From positions 1 to 29,060 of the forward strand of contig JAEWYI010000115.1 in assembly GCA_023395735.1 (NCBI GenBank): DNA of 29,060 nt, in the 5' to 3' direction. Both the position numbers and the translations under genes were made by a program. Position 1 is the first letter of the stretch. The number at the start of each line of letters is the position of its first letter. The notes beneath the pieces were generated by a model. The model was not told the DNA's origin. It saw only the letters and a program-made list of their open reading frames with translations, and ran no database searches. Source of the DNA: Cyanobacteria bacterium OH_SFB_17. Lineage in GTDB: Bacteria; Cyanobacteriota; Vampirovibrionia; Gastranaerophilales; Gastranaerophilaceae. Shown here in pieces: positions 14,461-22,151 of this stretch.

Positions 14461-15933
14461 CTAATTAATCAAATAATTAATAAGCGTTCTAACACCCATC
14501 GCTGTAGCGCCTTTGATAAGCTCTTTTTGTGGTTTATCAAGGAAAGCAGTACCTGCTATATCAAGGTGAGCCCACTTGACATTTTCACTGACAAATTTTT
14601 GAAGGAATAATGCAGCAGAAGAAGCGCCACCCCAACGTCCGCCTGTATTTCTCATATCAGCAACATCACTCTTTAAAGTGTCAAAATATTCTTCGAACAT
14701 AGGAAGTTTCCAGAATCTTTCGCCATTTTCATTTCCTGATTTTATTAAATCATCCATCAATTCTTCTGAATTACCCATAATACCGCCTGCATGAGTTCCC
14801 AAAGCAACCATACAAGCACCTGTAAGCGTTGCAATGTCGATTATTTCATCTACTCCAAGCTCACTTGCATAACAAAGAGCATCAGCAAGAGTCAAACGTC
14901 CTTCTGCGTCAGTATTATCAACTTCGATTGTTTTCTTGTTTTTAGCAACCAAAATATCACCCGGTTTGTAAGCCGCGCAGCCAGGCATGTTTTCACAAGC
15001 GGCGATAATTCCGTGAACTTCTACATTAGGGTTGAATTTTTTTAACGAATTCATTACAGCTAAAACACAAGCTGCTCCTGACATATCATCTTTCATTGTC
15101 AACATTGAAGCTGCCGGTTTTATATCAAGACCGCCGCTGTCAAAAGTTATGCCTTTCCCGATTATTGCAATTTTTTTCTTCGGATTAGAAGGCACATATT
15201 TCATATGAATAAATTTAGGAAACTCTGAGCTTCCGCGGCCAACAGCAAGAAAAGCACCCATTCCCATTTTTTCGATTTCGTCTTTTTCATAAATTTTTGT
15301 TTTAACTCCATCGATATTTTTTGCAATCTCAGCAAGTTTAGTAGGGGTAGCGTATTTTGCAGGTTCATTCGAAAGGTCACGCGCAATTTTCATTGCCTCT
15401 GCTATTTTCTGTCCTTTTTCAACACCTTTTAACAATTTGTCAAATTTTTCAGAATCTTTTTCGACCAAAACAAATTCTTTAATTTTTTTATCTTCATTTT
15501 TTTCTGTTTTATATTTATCAAACGAATAATCACCGATTAAAGCTCCTAAAGCAACTGCATACCCGCTTTCAGAAGGACAAAATTCCAATTTTCCTAAATC
15601 TATACAAACACTTTTTACCTTAATAGAAGAAAGTTTTTTAACAATTTTCGCTGAAATTTCTCTCAACTTATTCAATGTGAATTTGTCTTTTGAACCTAAT
15701 CCAACAACCAAAACCTTAGACGCAGGAATTTTTCCATAAGTTTGCAATAAATATGTATCAGAGCATTTCGCTTCAAAATTATCTTTTTTTATAACAAATT
15801 CACTTATCAAATCACCCAGTGCCTCGTCCACAGATGCCGCAACTCCTGAAAGAGGAGTGTTTTCAAATAATCCGACGACAACAACATCGCACTGTTGATC
15901 TTTCAATTCACCATTCAAAACCTTAACGTTCAT
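14461..15933 (-). CDS. pepA: Leucyl aminopeptidase (M17 family)
   Basis: A cytosolic two-metal exopeptidase that removes N-terminal residues during peptide turnover. It has 490 residues. The variable N-terminal domain is at ~1-165 and the catalytic domain at ~180-490. All M17 active-site residues are recognisable: Lys260 and Asp265 in IIGKGITFDSGG, Asp283 in KDDMSGAA, and Asp342/Glu344/Arg346 in the signature NTDAEGRL. AAAGGAG precedes the ATG. An exact TATAAT on the minus strand (complement of 15964-15969) lies ~30 bases upstream. It is monocistronic, ending at the bidirectional terminator shared with ahcY. Confidence 0.96.
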   Translation of the reverse strand: MNVKVLNGELKDQQCDVVVVGLFENTPLSGVAASVDEALGDLISEFVIKKDNFEAKCSDTYLLQTYGKIPASKVLVVGLGSKDKFTLNKLREISAKIVKKLSSIKVKSVCIDLGKLEFCPSESGYAVALGALIGDYSFDKYKTEKNEDKKIKEFVLVEKDSEKFDKLLKGVEKGQKIAEAMKIARDLSNEPAKYATPTKLAEIAKNIDGVKTKIYEKDEIEKMGMGAFLAVGRGSSEFPKFIHMKYVPSNPKKKIAIIGKGITFDSGGLDIKPAASMLTMKDDMSGAACVLAVMNSLKKFNPNVEVHGIIAACENMPGCAAYKPGDILVAKNKKTIEVDNTDAEGRLTLADALCYASELGVDEIIDIATLTGACMVALGTHAGGIMGNSEELMDDLIKSGNENGERFWKLPMFEEYFDTLKSDVADMRNTGGRWGGASSAALFLQKFVSENVKWAHLDIAGTAFLDKPQKELIKGATAMGVRTLINYLIN

Positions 15934-15963
15934 AAAAACTCCTTTCGTTAATCTTTGTTAATA

Positions 15964-15969
15964 ATTATA
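15964..15969 (-). promoter_or_regulatory. -10 box for pepA
   Basis: Exact TATAAT on the minus strand, 30 bases upstream of the ATG at 15933 and followed by AAAGGAG. No good -35 is visible at 16-18 bases. Confidence 0.45.
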
Positions 15970-16032
15970 ACACTAAAAAGTTTCAACTAAAATGTTAAAA
16001 AAAAATCGACACTATATACAAATTCAAAAAAG

Positions 16033-16038
16033 TATGAT
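16033..16038 (+). promoter_or_regulatory. Weak candidate -10 for the rny transcript
   Basis: TATGAT 150 bases upstream of the rny ATG. No convincing -35 at normal spacing (TCGACA at 16006 is 21 bases away). If used, it gives a ~140-base leader. Confidence 0.3.
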
Positions 16039-16119
16039 AGAATTACAGATAAGATGTAGTAGGAAAAATTTTTTTGGAAATATATGCAATAAAAACTGAT
16101 TAAAATTATTTTATAAAAG

Positions 16120-16139
16120 GCTCGATTAAATAATCGGGC
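16120..16139 (+). promoter_or_regulatory. Hairpin in the rny 5' region
   Basis: GCTCGATTA (16120-16128) pairs with TAATCGGGC (16131-16139), nine pairs with one G-U and a two-base centre. It is not followed by a T-run, so it is not a terminator. Confidence 0.45.
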
Positions 16140-16187
16140 ATTGCGTGTATTCATAAAAAAAAGAAAAGAACGAGGTATTTACGACAT

Positions 16188-17708
16188 ATGAATTTATCAG
16201 TAATTTTGGTAATCGTTCTAATTGTAGCGCTTATGGCTGTTGTTATTATTCAGAATAATAAATTTAAAATTTTAAGCCAACAGGCACAAAAAACACAATC
16301 TGACTTGACTGAAAGAGAACAACTTTTAAGAAAAGAAGCTTTGATTTCAGCAAAAGAAGCACTACAAAATGAACAAGAAAAATTAAACGAAGAACTTAGA
16401 GAAAGACGTCAAGAAGTAGCTAGAATCGAAGGAAAGCTAGCAAAAAGAGAAGATTTACTGGAAGATAAAATCCAAGAAAATACAGACAAAGAACTAACTT
16501 TGCAAAGAAAACTTGATGAATTATTAGAAAAAGAAGATTATCTTGCAGAAATTGTACAAAAACAAACAACAGAGTTGGAAAGAATATCAGGACTTTCTGC
16601 CGAAGATGCAAAAAATATGCTTCTTGAACAATTAAAACACGATTTGGCACAAGAGCAAATGCAACTTATAAGAGAAAATGAAGCAAAAATAAAAGAAGAT
16701 GCTTTGGAAAAATCAAAAGAAATTTTAACAACAACTATGCAACGCTGCATGATAGATCAAGTTGTTGAATCAACTGTTTCTGTTGTTGCGCTTCCTAACG
16801 ACGAAATGAAGGGAAGAATCATCGGTAGAGAAGGAAGAAATATCAGAACCCTTGAAACACTTACTGGCGTTGATTTAATCATTGATGACACTCCTGAAGC
16901 TGTTGTTTTATCAAGTTTTGATCCTGTAAGACGTGAAATTGCAAAATTAGCACTCGAAAAACTTATTGTTGACGGCCGTATCCACCCTGTAAGAATCGAA
17001 GAAATGGTCGACAAAGCAAGAGAAGAAATCGAAAAGAAAATATTTCAAGAAGGTGACAATGCGGCACTCGATATGGGAATTATGGGACTTAACAAAGAGC
17101 TTGTAAAAACATTGGGTAGACTTTATTACAGAACCAGCTACGGGCAAAATGTTCTTAAACACTCACTTGAAGTTGGTCATATAGCAGGTATGCTTGCCGC
17201 TGAATTGGGCGCAAATGTTTATATCGCAAAAAGAGCAGGATTGCTTCACGATATCGGAAAAGCAGTTGACCAAACTCAAGAAGGTACACATATTCAACTT
17301 GGAGTTGAACTTGCTAGAAGATTCGGAGAAAAAGAAGAAATCGTCCACGCTATCGAAGCTCACCACGACGATGTCACAGCAAACACAATAGAAGCTGTCC
17401 TTGTAAAATTGGCTGATGCAATTTCAGCAGGCAGACCTGGTGCAAGACGCGATACATTGGAAATCTACATCAAACGTCTTCAAAAAATTGAAGAAATCGT
17501 AAACAGCTACGAAGGCATAAGACAATCTTTTGCAGTTCAAGCAGGACGCGAAGTTAGAGTAATTGTTCAAGCTGATCAGTTTGATGATTTAGCTTCTCAA
17601 AAACTTGCACGCGACGTTGCAAAAAGGATTGAAGACGAACTTGAATTCCCTGGCCAAATAAGAGTCACTGTTGTCAGAGAATTTAGAGCAACCGAAATTG
17701 CAAAATAA
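16188..17708 (+). CDS. rny: Ribonuclease Y
   Basis: RNase Y is a membrane-anchored endoribonuclease that starts mRNA decay. At 506 residues it matches the family in length and domain order. There is one N-terminal membrane helix (~3-21), a long charged coiled coil (~30-190), and a KH domain (~200-270) with the loop GRIIGREGRNIRTLE. The HD domain has the metal-binding pair His354-Asp355 in LLHDIGKAVD, plus EAHHDDV, and a conserved C-terminal region ending PGQIRVTVVREFRA. The ATG has GAGG about 12 bases upstream. The following gene, ymdB, is its usual neighbour, 25 bases downstream. Confidence 0.97.
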   Translation: MNLSVILVIVLIVALMAVVIIQNNKFKILSQQAQKTQSDLTEREQLLRKEALISAKEALQNEQEKLNEELRERRQEVARIEGKLAKREDLLEDKIQENTDKELTLQRKLDELLEKEDYLAEIVQKQTTELERISGLSAEDAKNMLLEQLKHDLAQEQMQLIRENEAKIKEDALEKSKEILTTTMQRCMIDQVVESTVSVVALPNDEMKGRIIGREGRNIRTLETLTGVDLIIDDTPEAVVLSSFDPVRREIAKLALEKLIVDGRIHPVRIEEMVDKAREEIEKKIFQEGDNAALDMGIMGLNKELVKTLGRLYYRTSYGQNVLKHSLEVGHIAGMLAAELGANVYIAKRAGLLHDIGKAVDQTQEGTHIQLGVELARRFGEKEEIVHAIEAHHDDVTANTIEAVLVKLADAISAGRPGARRDTLEIYIKRLQKIEEIVNSYEGIRQSFAVQAGREVRVIVQADQFDDLASQKLARDVAKRIEDELEFPGQIRVTVVREFRATEIAK

Positions 17709-17733
17709 TGGTTGAAAAATAAAAAAGGAAAAG

Positions 17734-18537
17734 ATGACTAATCAATTGAAAATAATTTTTTTCGGCGATATAGTAGGACGACTCGGAAGAAGAGCCGCTA
17801 TCGAAACTTTGCAAGAAATGCAGGCGGGCGAATGCCCGCCTGATTTCTCAATTGCAAACGTAGAAAACGCATCTCACGGTTTTGGATTAACGGAAAAAAA
17901 TTATAAAGAATTTGATAAAGCTGGATTCAACTGTTTAACTTCTGGTAATCATATCTGGGACAAAAAGGAAATATTTAAATATATTGATACCGCAGAAAAA
18001 CTTGTTAGGCCCATAAATTATTCTAAAAAAGTTAAAAAAGGCAAAGGGTCAAGAATTTTTGAAGTAGGCGAACACAGAATTGCGGTTATTAATGCGCTTG
18101 GAAGAACCTTTATGAGTCCTTACGATTCGCCTTGGGAGACGGTTGAAAAAGAAATAAAAAAAATTAAAAAAATAACACCAAATATAATTGTGGATTTTCA
18201 TGCAGAAGCAAGTGCCGAAAAAGTTTGTTTCGGAAAATTCTGTTCAGAACTTGGAGTTAGTGCAGTCATTGGGACACACACACACGTTCAGACAGCAGAT
18301 GAAAAAATAATTAACGGAACTGCATATATTACAGATGCCGGTTTCTGCGGAGTTATTGACGGCGTAATCGGGATGGATTACAAAACATCTTTAAAAAGGC
18401 TCACAACCGGTCTTCCAGAAAGATTTGACATCCCAAAATCCAAAAATATACAAATCAATGCGATTGAAATTTTATTAAATGCAGATAGCGGAAAATCGCT
18501 TGATATAAAAAGAATTATGTTAGAAAAAAACTATTAG
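17734..18537 (+). CDS. ymdB: YmdB-family metallophosphoesterase (TIGR00282)
   Basis: A 267-residue calcineurin-like phosphodiesterase. Characterised YmdB hydrolyses 2',3'- and 3',5'-cyclic nucleotides and affects biofilm and nanotube behaviour. The metal ligands are in place: Asp12 (FFGDIVG), Glu44-Asn45 (NVENASHG), Asn72/His73 (SGNHIWDKKE), DFHAEASAEK, and the His-Thr-His of IGTHTHVQTAD. AAAGGA lies ahead of the ATG. Adjacent to rny, as in many genomes. A GC-rich perfect hairpin (17821-17842) codes for residues ~30-37 (QAGECPPD), in the variable loop between the first helix and the second strand. Overall length in this region matches YmdB from memory, so function should be unaffected. Confidence 0.93.
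   Translation: MTNQLKIIFFGDIVGRLGRRAAIETLQEMQAGECPPDFSIANVENASHGFGLTEKNYKEFDKAGFNCLTSGNHIWDKKEIFKYIDTAEKLVRPINYSKKVKKGKGSRIFEVGEHRIAVINALGRTFMSPYDSPWETVEKEIKKIKKITPNIIVDFHAEASAEKVCFGKFCSELGVSAVIGTHTHVQTADEKIINGTAYITDAGFCGVIDGVIGMDYKTSLKRLTTGLPERFDIPKSKNIQINAIEILLNADSGKSLDIKRIMLEKNY
17821..17842. repeat. GC-rich perfect hairpin inside ymdB
   Basis: Nine-base arms CAGGCGGGC (17821-17829) and GCCCGCCTG (17834-17842) flank the loop GAAT. It is strikingly GC-rich against the surrounding AT-rich gene and is in frame. Same design as the hairpin at 8530-8548; both centre on AAT and both encode a Gly/Asn-x-Cys-Pro stretch. Confidence 0.75.
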
Positions 18538-18546
18538 GAGGAAAAA

Positions 18547-19407
18547 GTGAAATCGGATTTTCATATTCACACAAACTACTCAGACGGAGTCTTCACTCCT
18601 GAAAGAGTCATCGATGCCGCTATCGATGCCAATTTAGATGTTATTGCAATAACTGACCACGACAATATTTTGGCTTATGACGTTGCACAAAATCATATCA
18701 AAAAACTTCAAAGCGAAGGTAAACGCACACCTGAGCTTATTCGAGGAATAGAAGTCAATACAATGTTTAAAGACTTTGAAATTCACATCCTCGGATATTT
18801 TATGAACGTAGAAGACGATGATTTTAAATCACTGATAAAATCTCAGCAACAAGCTCGTATAAATCAAACTCACGAAATTGTTGATCTTTTAAACAAAAAA
18901 GAAGGGATTAAAATCAAGTACGAAGATATCACAAAACAAGTTGCAGAAGGCGGAAGCATAGGCAGACCTCATATTGCAAAAGCCATCACAAGCGCTGGCG
19001 GGACTGGTAGCGTAATAGAAGCTTATTCAAAATACATAAACGATAATTCTTCTGTTTATGTAAAAAGAAAAACTGTAACTCCGCACGACGCGGTTGAAAT
19101 AATCTATGATGCAGGTGGAATCCCTGTAATCGCACATCCTCACGACCTTGATGATGCTTACAATCTTGTTAAAGAACTTATGCACTGTGGACTTCGCGGA
19201 ATAGAAGCATATCACAGGAAGCACTCTCCTGCAATTGTCGAATATTTTTCGTCTATGGCGGAAGAGTTTGGTCTAATCGTAACAGGGGGCTCTGATTTTC
19301 ACGCTCCTAACGTTATGAACGGACAAATTATTTTGGGCAAAAATTTTGTTCCGGAATGGGTTTATGAAAAACTTATCGCAGAAAAAAAACGTCTTGACTT
19401 GGCGTAG
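18547..19407 (+). CDS. PHP-domain phosphoesterase
   Basis: A 286-residue PHP-domain hydrolase with the start at GTG 18547, supported by AGGAGG six bases upstream. The metal-binding motifs are FHIHTNYSDG (residues ~5-14), ITDHDNI (~36-42), GIEVNT (~66-71), a central GRPHIAKAI (~138-146), VIAHPHD (~196-202) and the final GGSDFHAPN (~246-254). This is the layout of the stand-alone PHP family that includes RNase AM/YciV-type 5'-3' exonucleases and 3',5'-nucleotide bisphosphate phosphatases. Placement right after rny and ymdB suggests a role in RNA-fragment or nucleotide turnover, but that is inference from context. The gene starts nine bases after ymdB. Confidence 0.88.
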   Translation: MKSDFHIHTNYSDGVFTPERVIDAAIDANLDVIAITDHDNILAYDVAQNHIKKLQSEGKRTPELIRGIEVNTMFKDFEIHILGYFMNVEDDDFKSLIKSQQQARINQTHEIVDLLNKKEGIKIKYEDITKQVAEGGSIGRPHIAKAITSAGGTGSVIEAYSKYINDNSSVYVKRKTVTPHDAVEIIYDAGGIPVIAHPHDLDDAYNLVKELMHCGLRGIEAYHRKHSPAIVEYFSSMAEEFGLIVTGGSDFHAPNVMNGQIILGKNFVPEWVYEKLIAEKKRLDLA

Positions 19408-19427
19408 AGTTTAGAAAGGATTAATTT

Positions 19428-20060
19428 ATGCGAAAGAAAGGCTTTACGATAATAGAAGTAGTGGTTGTATTTCTGCTTGTTCTGGCAGTAACTTTCTTAA
19501 TCTTGCCTAAAAGTCTGAATTCAACAAAGCAAGCTAAATTAATTTCGAGATGGAATCAATCATATTCTGATTTTGAATACATTTTTTCTGTAATAAAAGC
19601 GCAAAAAGAAACGGAAATAAAAGATAAAATTAAATCTGCTGAAGACTCTGATGCAAAGCAAGAAGCTGTTATAGAAACGATTAAACCATTTCTTCGCATA
19701 AACAAAGAAGCTTCAGAAAAATACAACCCGACATTTATGAACGGGATTAAAATTGATGAATCAAGCAAATATTATATTTCAAAATACTATAATACCGAAA
19801 ACAATGAAACAATCGGACTAAAATGGTTTAAGGATGACTGCGAAAACAAAGAAGCTTGCGCATTCATTGCAGTTGACGTAAATTCAGAACTGCCTCCAAA
19901 CCAATGGGGGAGAGACATTTTCGGAATTAATATTTTAAAAAATGAAATTGAGCCTATTGGAAAAGGGCTTGCGCCTCATGTATTGAGAAACGACTGCCGC
20001 ACAAAAAGCTCTGGAATTTATTGTTCATACTATTATTTAATTGGAGGAAGATTTGACTGA
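19428..20060 (+). CDS. Type IV pilin-like (prepilin) protein
   Basis: A 210-residue protein with a class III prepilin signal: short basic leader MRKKG, cleavage before Phe6, then FTIIEVVVVFLLVLAVTFLI with the Glu at mature position 5. The rest is a soluble domain with three or four cysteines (DDCENKEACAF and NDCRTKSSGIYCSYY) able to form disulfides. It contains WGRDIFGINIL, a pattern I associate with minor pilins/pseudopilins. There is no secretin, ATPase or prepilin peptidase nearby, so its assembly machine must be elsewhere. AAAGGA precedes the ATG. Its stop overlaps the TTG start of the next gene by eight bases. Confidence 0.85.
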   Translation: MRKKGFTIIEVVVVFLLVLAVTFLILPKSLNSTKQAKLISRWNQSYSDFEYIFSVIKAQKETEIKDKIKSAEDSDAKQEAVIETIKPFLRINKEASEKYNPTFMNGIKIDESSKYYISKYYNTENNETIGLKWFKDDCENKEACAFIAVDVNSELPPNQWGRDIFGINILKNEIEPIGKGLAPHVLRNDCRTKSSGIYCSYYYLIGGRFD

Positions 20061-20664
20061 TTTTATTAAAAACATTTGCGTATTTTCATCATCTAGCAAC
20101 ATATTAGAAGATATTTATTACAAAGAAGCAAGAGAGCTTGGCCTTTTGATGGGTCAATCCGGTTTCAATTTGGTTTATGGCGGCGGATGCGTCGGCACTA
20201 TGTGGGAAAATGCCAAGGCCGTCAAAGAATCCGGCGGACAAGTTTTTGGAGTTATTCCGGAAAAACTTCATAATATCGGGGTTGCAAACAACAACTGTGA
20301 CAAATTGATTGTCACAGAAGGAATGAGATCCAGAAAACAAAAGCTTGACGAAATCTCTGATGCAGTAATAACACTTGCGGGCGGGTTTGGAACATTAGAA
20401 GAACTCTCGGAAATGATTGTACAAAAACAACTTGGATATAATAACAAAGCTATTGTGATTCTTAACACAAAAGGTTTTTACGATAATATGCTTAAATTTT
20501 TTGAAGAAATAATTACTCAAAATTTTGCAATAGCAGAAGCTAGGGAGTTTTATTTCGTGGCAAACACGCCAAAAGAAGCCATCGAATACCTTTTATCATA
20601 CAAACCGAGCGCTGAAGACTTTAGCGAAAAATTTGTAAGAAAATCAAAGGCTGTCAAAGTATAA
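20053..20664 (+). CDS. LOG-family protein (TIGR00730, cytokinin-riboside 5'-monophosphate phosphoribohydrolase-like)
   Basis: A 203-residue Rossmann-like nucleotide hydrolase that splits ribose 5-phosphate from adenine-type nucleotides. Motifs: ICVFSSSS at the start, LVYGGGCVGTM (~36-46), EGMRSRKQKL (~92-101) with the catalytic Arg, and AGGFGTLEE (~113-121), the LOG signature (usually PGGxGTxxE; here Ala replaces Pro). I choose TTG 20053 because GGAGGAAG lies at 20043-20050. The alternative TTG at 20041 lies next to that site and has none of its own. It overlaps the pilin gene by eight bases, so translation is probably coupled. Lysine decarboxylase is an old misannotation of this family. Confidence 0.88.
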   Translation: MTDFIKNICVFSSSSNILEDIYYKEARELGLLMGQSGFNLVYGGGCVGTMWENAKAVKESGGQVFGVIPEKLHNIGVANNNCDKLIVTEGMRSRKQKLDEISDAVITLAGGFGTLEELSEMIVQKQLGYNNKAIVILNTKGFYDNMLKFFEEIITQNFAIAEAREFYFVANTPKEAIEYLLSYKPSAEDFSEKFVRKSKAVKV

Positions 20665-20694
20665 AAAAAATTACCAAATTACTCTCTTGTAATA

Positions 20695-20722
20695 TTGCCT
20701 GAAAGTCTTTTTGTTGTAAAAT
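20695..20722 (+). promoter_or_regulatory. Candidate promoter for the cysS operon
   Basis: TTGCCT (20695-20700), a 16-base spacer and TAAAAT (20717-20722) lie 34 bases before the cysS ATG. No T-box or terminator hairpin fits in the short leader. Confidence 0.45.
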
Positions 20723-20756
20723 ATTTCTGTAAATAAAATTATAGAAAGATTTTTAA

Positions 20757-22151
20757 ATGCTTAAATTATACAATACATTTTCTCAAACTACCGAAGAATT
20801 TATCCCAATAGAAGAAAACAAGGTAAAGATGTACGTTTGCGGCCCGACTGTATATGACAGTGCGCACTTGGGACACGCAAGATGCTATATTACGTGGGAT
20901 GTTTTGTATAGATACTTAAAATTTAAAGGCTATGACGTTACTTATTGCAGAAACGTAACAGATGTTGATGACAAGATATTAAAAAAAGCTGATAACGAAG
21001 GCATCAGCCCTGATGATGTCGCAAAAAAATACTATGATATGTTCACCAAAAGTATGACAGCCCTAAATAATCTTCAACCTGATATTGAACCCTTTGCGAC
21101 TAAAACTCTCGGTGAAATGATTGCGATGAACAAACAGCTTATCGAAAAAGGTTATGCTTATGAATCTAACGGCGACGTTTATTTTAGAGTTAAAAATTTT
21201 AAAAACTACGGCGCACTTTCAAAACAGCCTCTTGACTCGCTGGAAGCAGGCGCTAGAGTTGAAGAATCAGACATAAAAGAAAATCCTATGGATTTTGCGC
21301 TATGGAAACGTGACGAAAAATTTGGATACAAAAGCCCTTGGGGCACAGGCAGACCGGGTTGGCACATAGAATGTTCAGCAATGAGCCGAAAATATCTCGG
21401 TAAAACCATAGACATCCACGCAGGTGGAGCCGATTTAATTTTTCCGCACCACGAAAACGAAATTGCTCAATCGGAATGTGCAAACGATGAAAAATTTGTT
21501 AAATACTGGTTGCACAATGGTTTTGTAACCATAAATAAAGAAAAAATGTCAAAATCTTTAGGAAACTTTTTGACAATAGACAAAATTTTGCAATCGTATG
21601 ACGCAAACACCATAAGATTCTTTATTCTGACAAATCACTACCGTATGCCGGTTGAATTTTCGGATGAATCGCTTTCTTCTGCACAAGCAGGGGCAAAAAG
21701 GCTTTATAACGCGATGAACGAAGCAAGAAAAAAAGTTAAAATTGCTGAAAATATTGATTTTTCAGATTGTGAAGAATACAAAGCATTTGTTGAGGCTATG
21801 GATGAAGACTTGAACACATCTAAAGCGCTTGCCGTTTTATTTGATTTAGCAACAAAATTAAACAAATCCGCAAACTCAAACGACTTGGCTTTAATGTCAA
21901 AACTATCTCAAACACTAGGATTTAACTTTGATAAAGTTGAATTATCCGAAGATGAGATTATGGAAAAAGTAAAATTCTTATCTGAAAAAATCGGGTCTGA
22001 ATTTTCAGCTATGGATGAAATAATTGAATACCGAAAAAAAGCAAGAGAAGAAAAGAATTGGGATATTGCTGACAAAATCAGAATTGCCTTTGATGAAGCA
22101 GGAATAATTCTAAAGGACAGCAAAGAAGGCACATCGTGGGAAGTAAAATGA
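20757..22151 (+). CDS. cysS: Cysteinyl-tRNA synthetase
   Basis: CysS charges tRNA-Cys. It has 464 residues, the typical length. The class I signature HLGH is at residues 37-40 and KMSKS at 263-267. Zinc ligands are visible: Cys28 in VCGPTVY, then a Cys in WHIECSAM and the HHENE motif (IFPHHENEIAQSE). The C-terminal anticodon-binding helices contain DLNTSKALAVLF and the conserved end RKKAREEKNWDIADKIR. The ribosome binding site is weak. Its stop overlaps the next gene's start (ATGA), so it heads an operon through murJ, DUF486 and probably the YrdC-like gene. Confidence 0.97.
   Translation: MLKLYNTFSQTTEEFIPIEENKVKMYVCGPTVYDSAHLGHARCYITWDVLYRYLKFKGYDVTYCRNVTDVDDKILKKADNEGISPDDVAKKYYDMFTKSMTALNNLQPDIEPFATKTLGEMIAMNKQLIEKGYAYESNGDVYFRVKNFKNYGALSKQPLDSLEAGARVEESDIKENPMDFALWKRDEKFGYKSPWGTGRPGWHIECSAMSRKYLGKTIDIHAGGADLIFPHHENEIAQSECANDEKFVKYWLHNGFVTINKEKMSKSLGNFLTIDKILQSYDANTIRFFILTNHYRMPVEFSDESLSSAQAGAKRLYNAMNEARKKVKIAENIDFSDCEEYKAFVEAMDEDLNTSKALAVLFDLATKLNKSANSNDLALMSKLSQTLGFNFDKVELSEDEIMEKVKFLSEKIGSEFSAMDEIIEYRKKAREEKNWDIADKIRIAFDEAGIILKDSKEGTSWEVK

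Noticed and set aside
20665..20756. T-box leader before cysS
   Set aside because: The predicted leader is only about 30 bases and has no specifier hairpin, T-box sequence or terminator.
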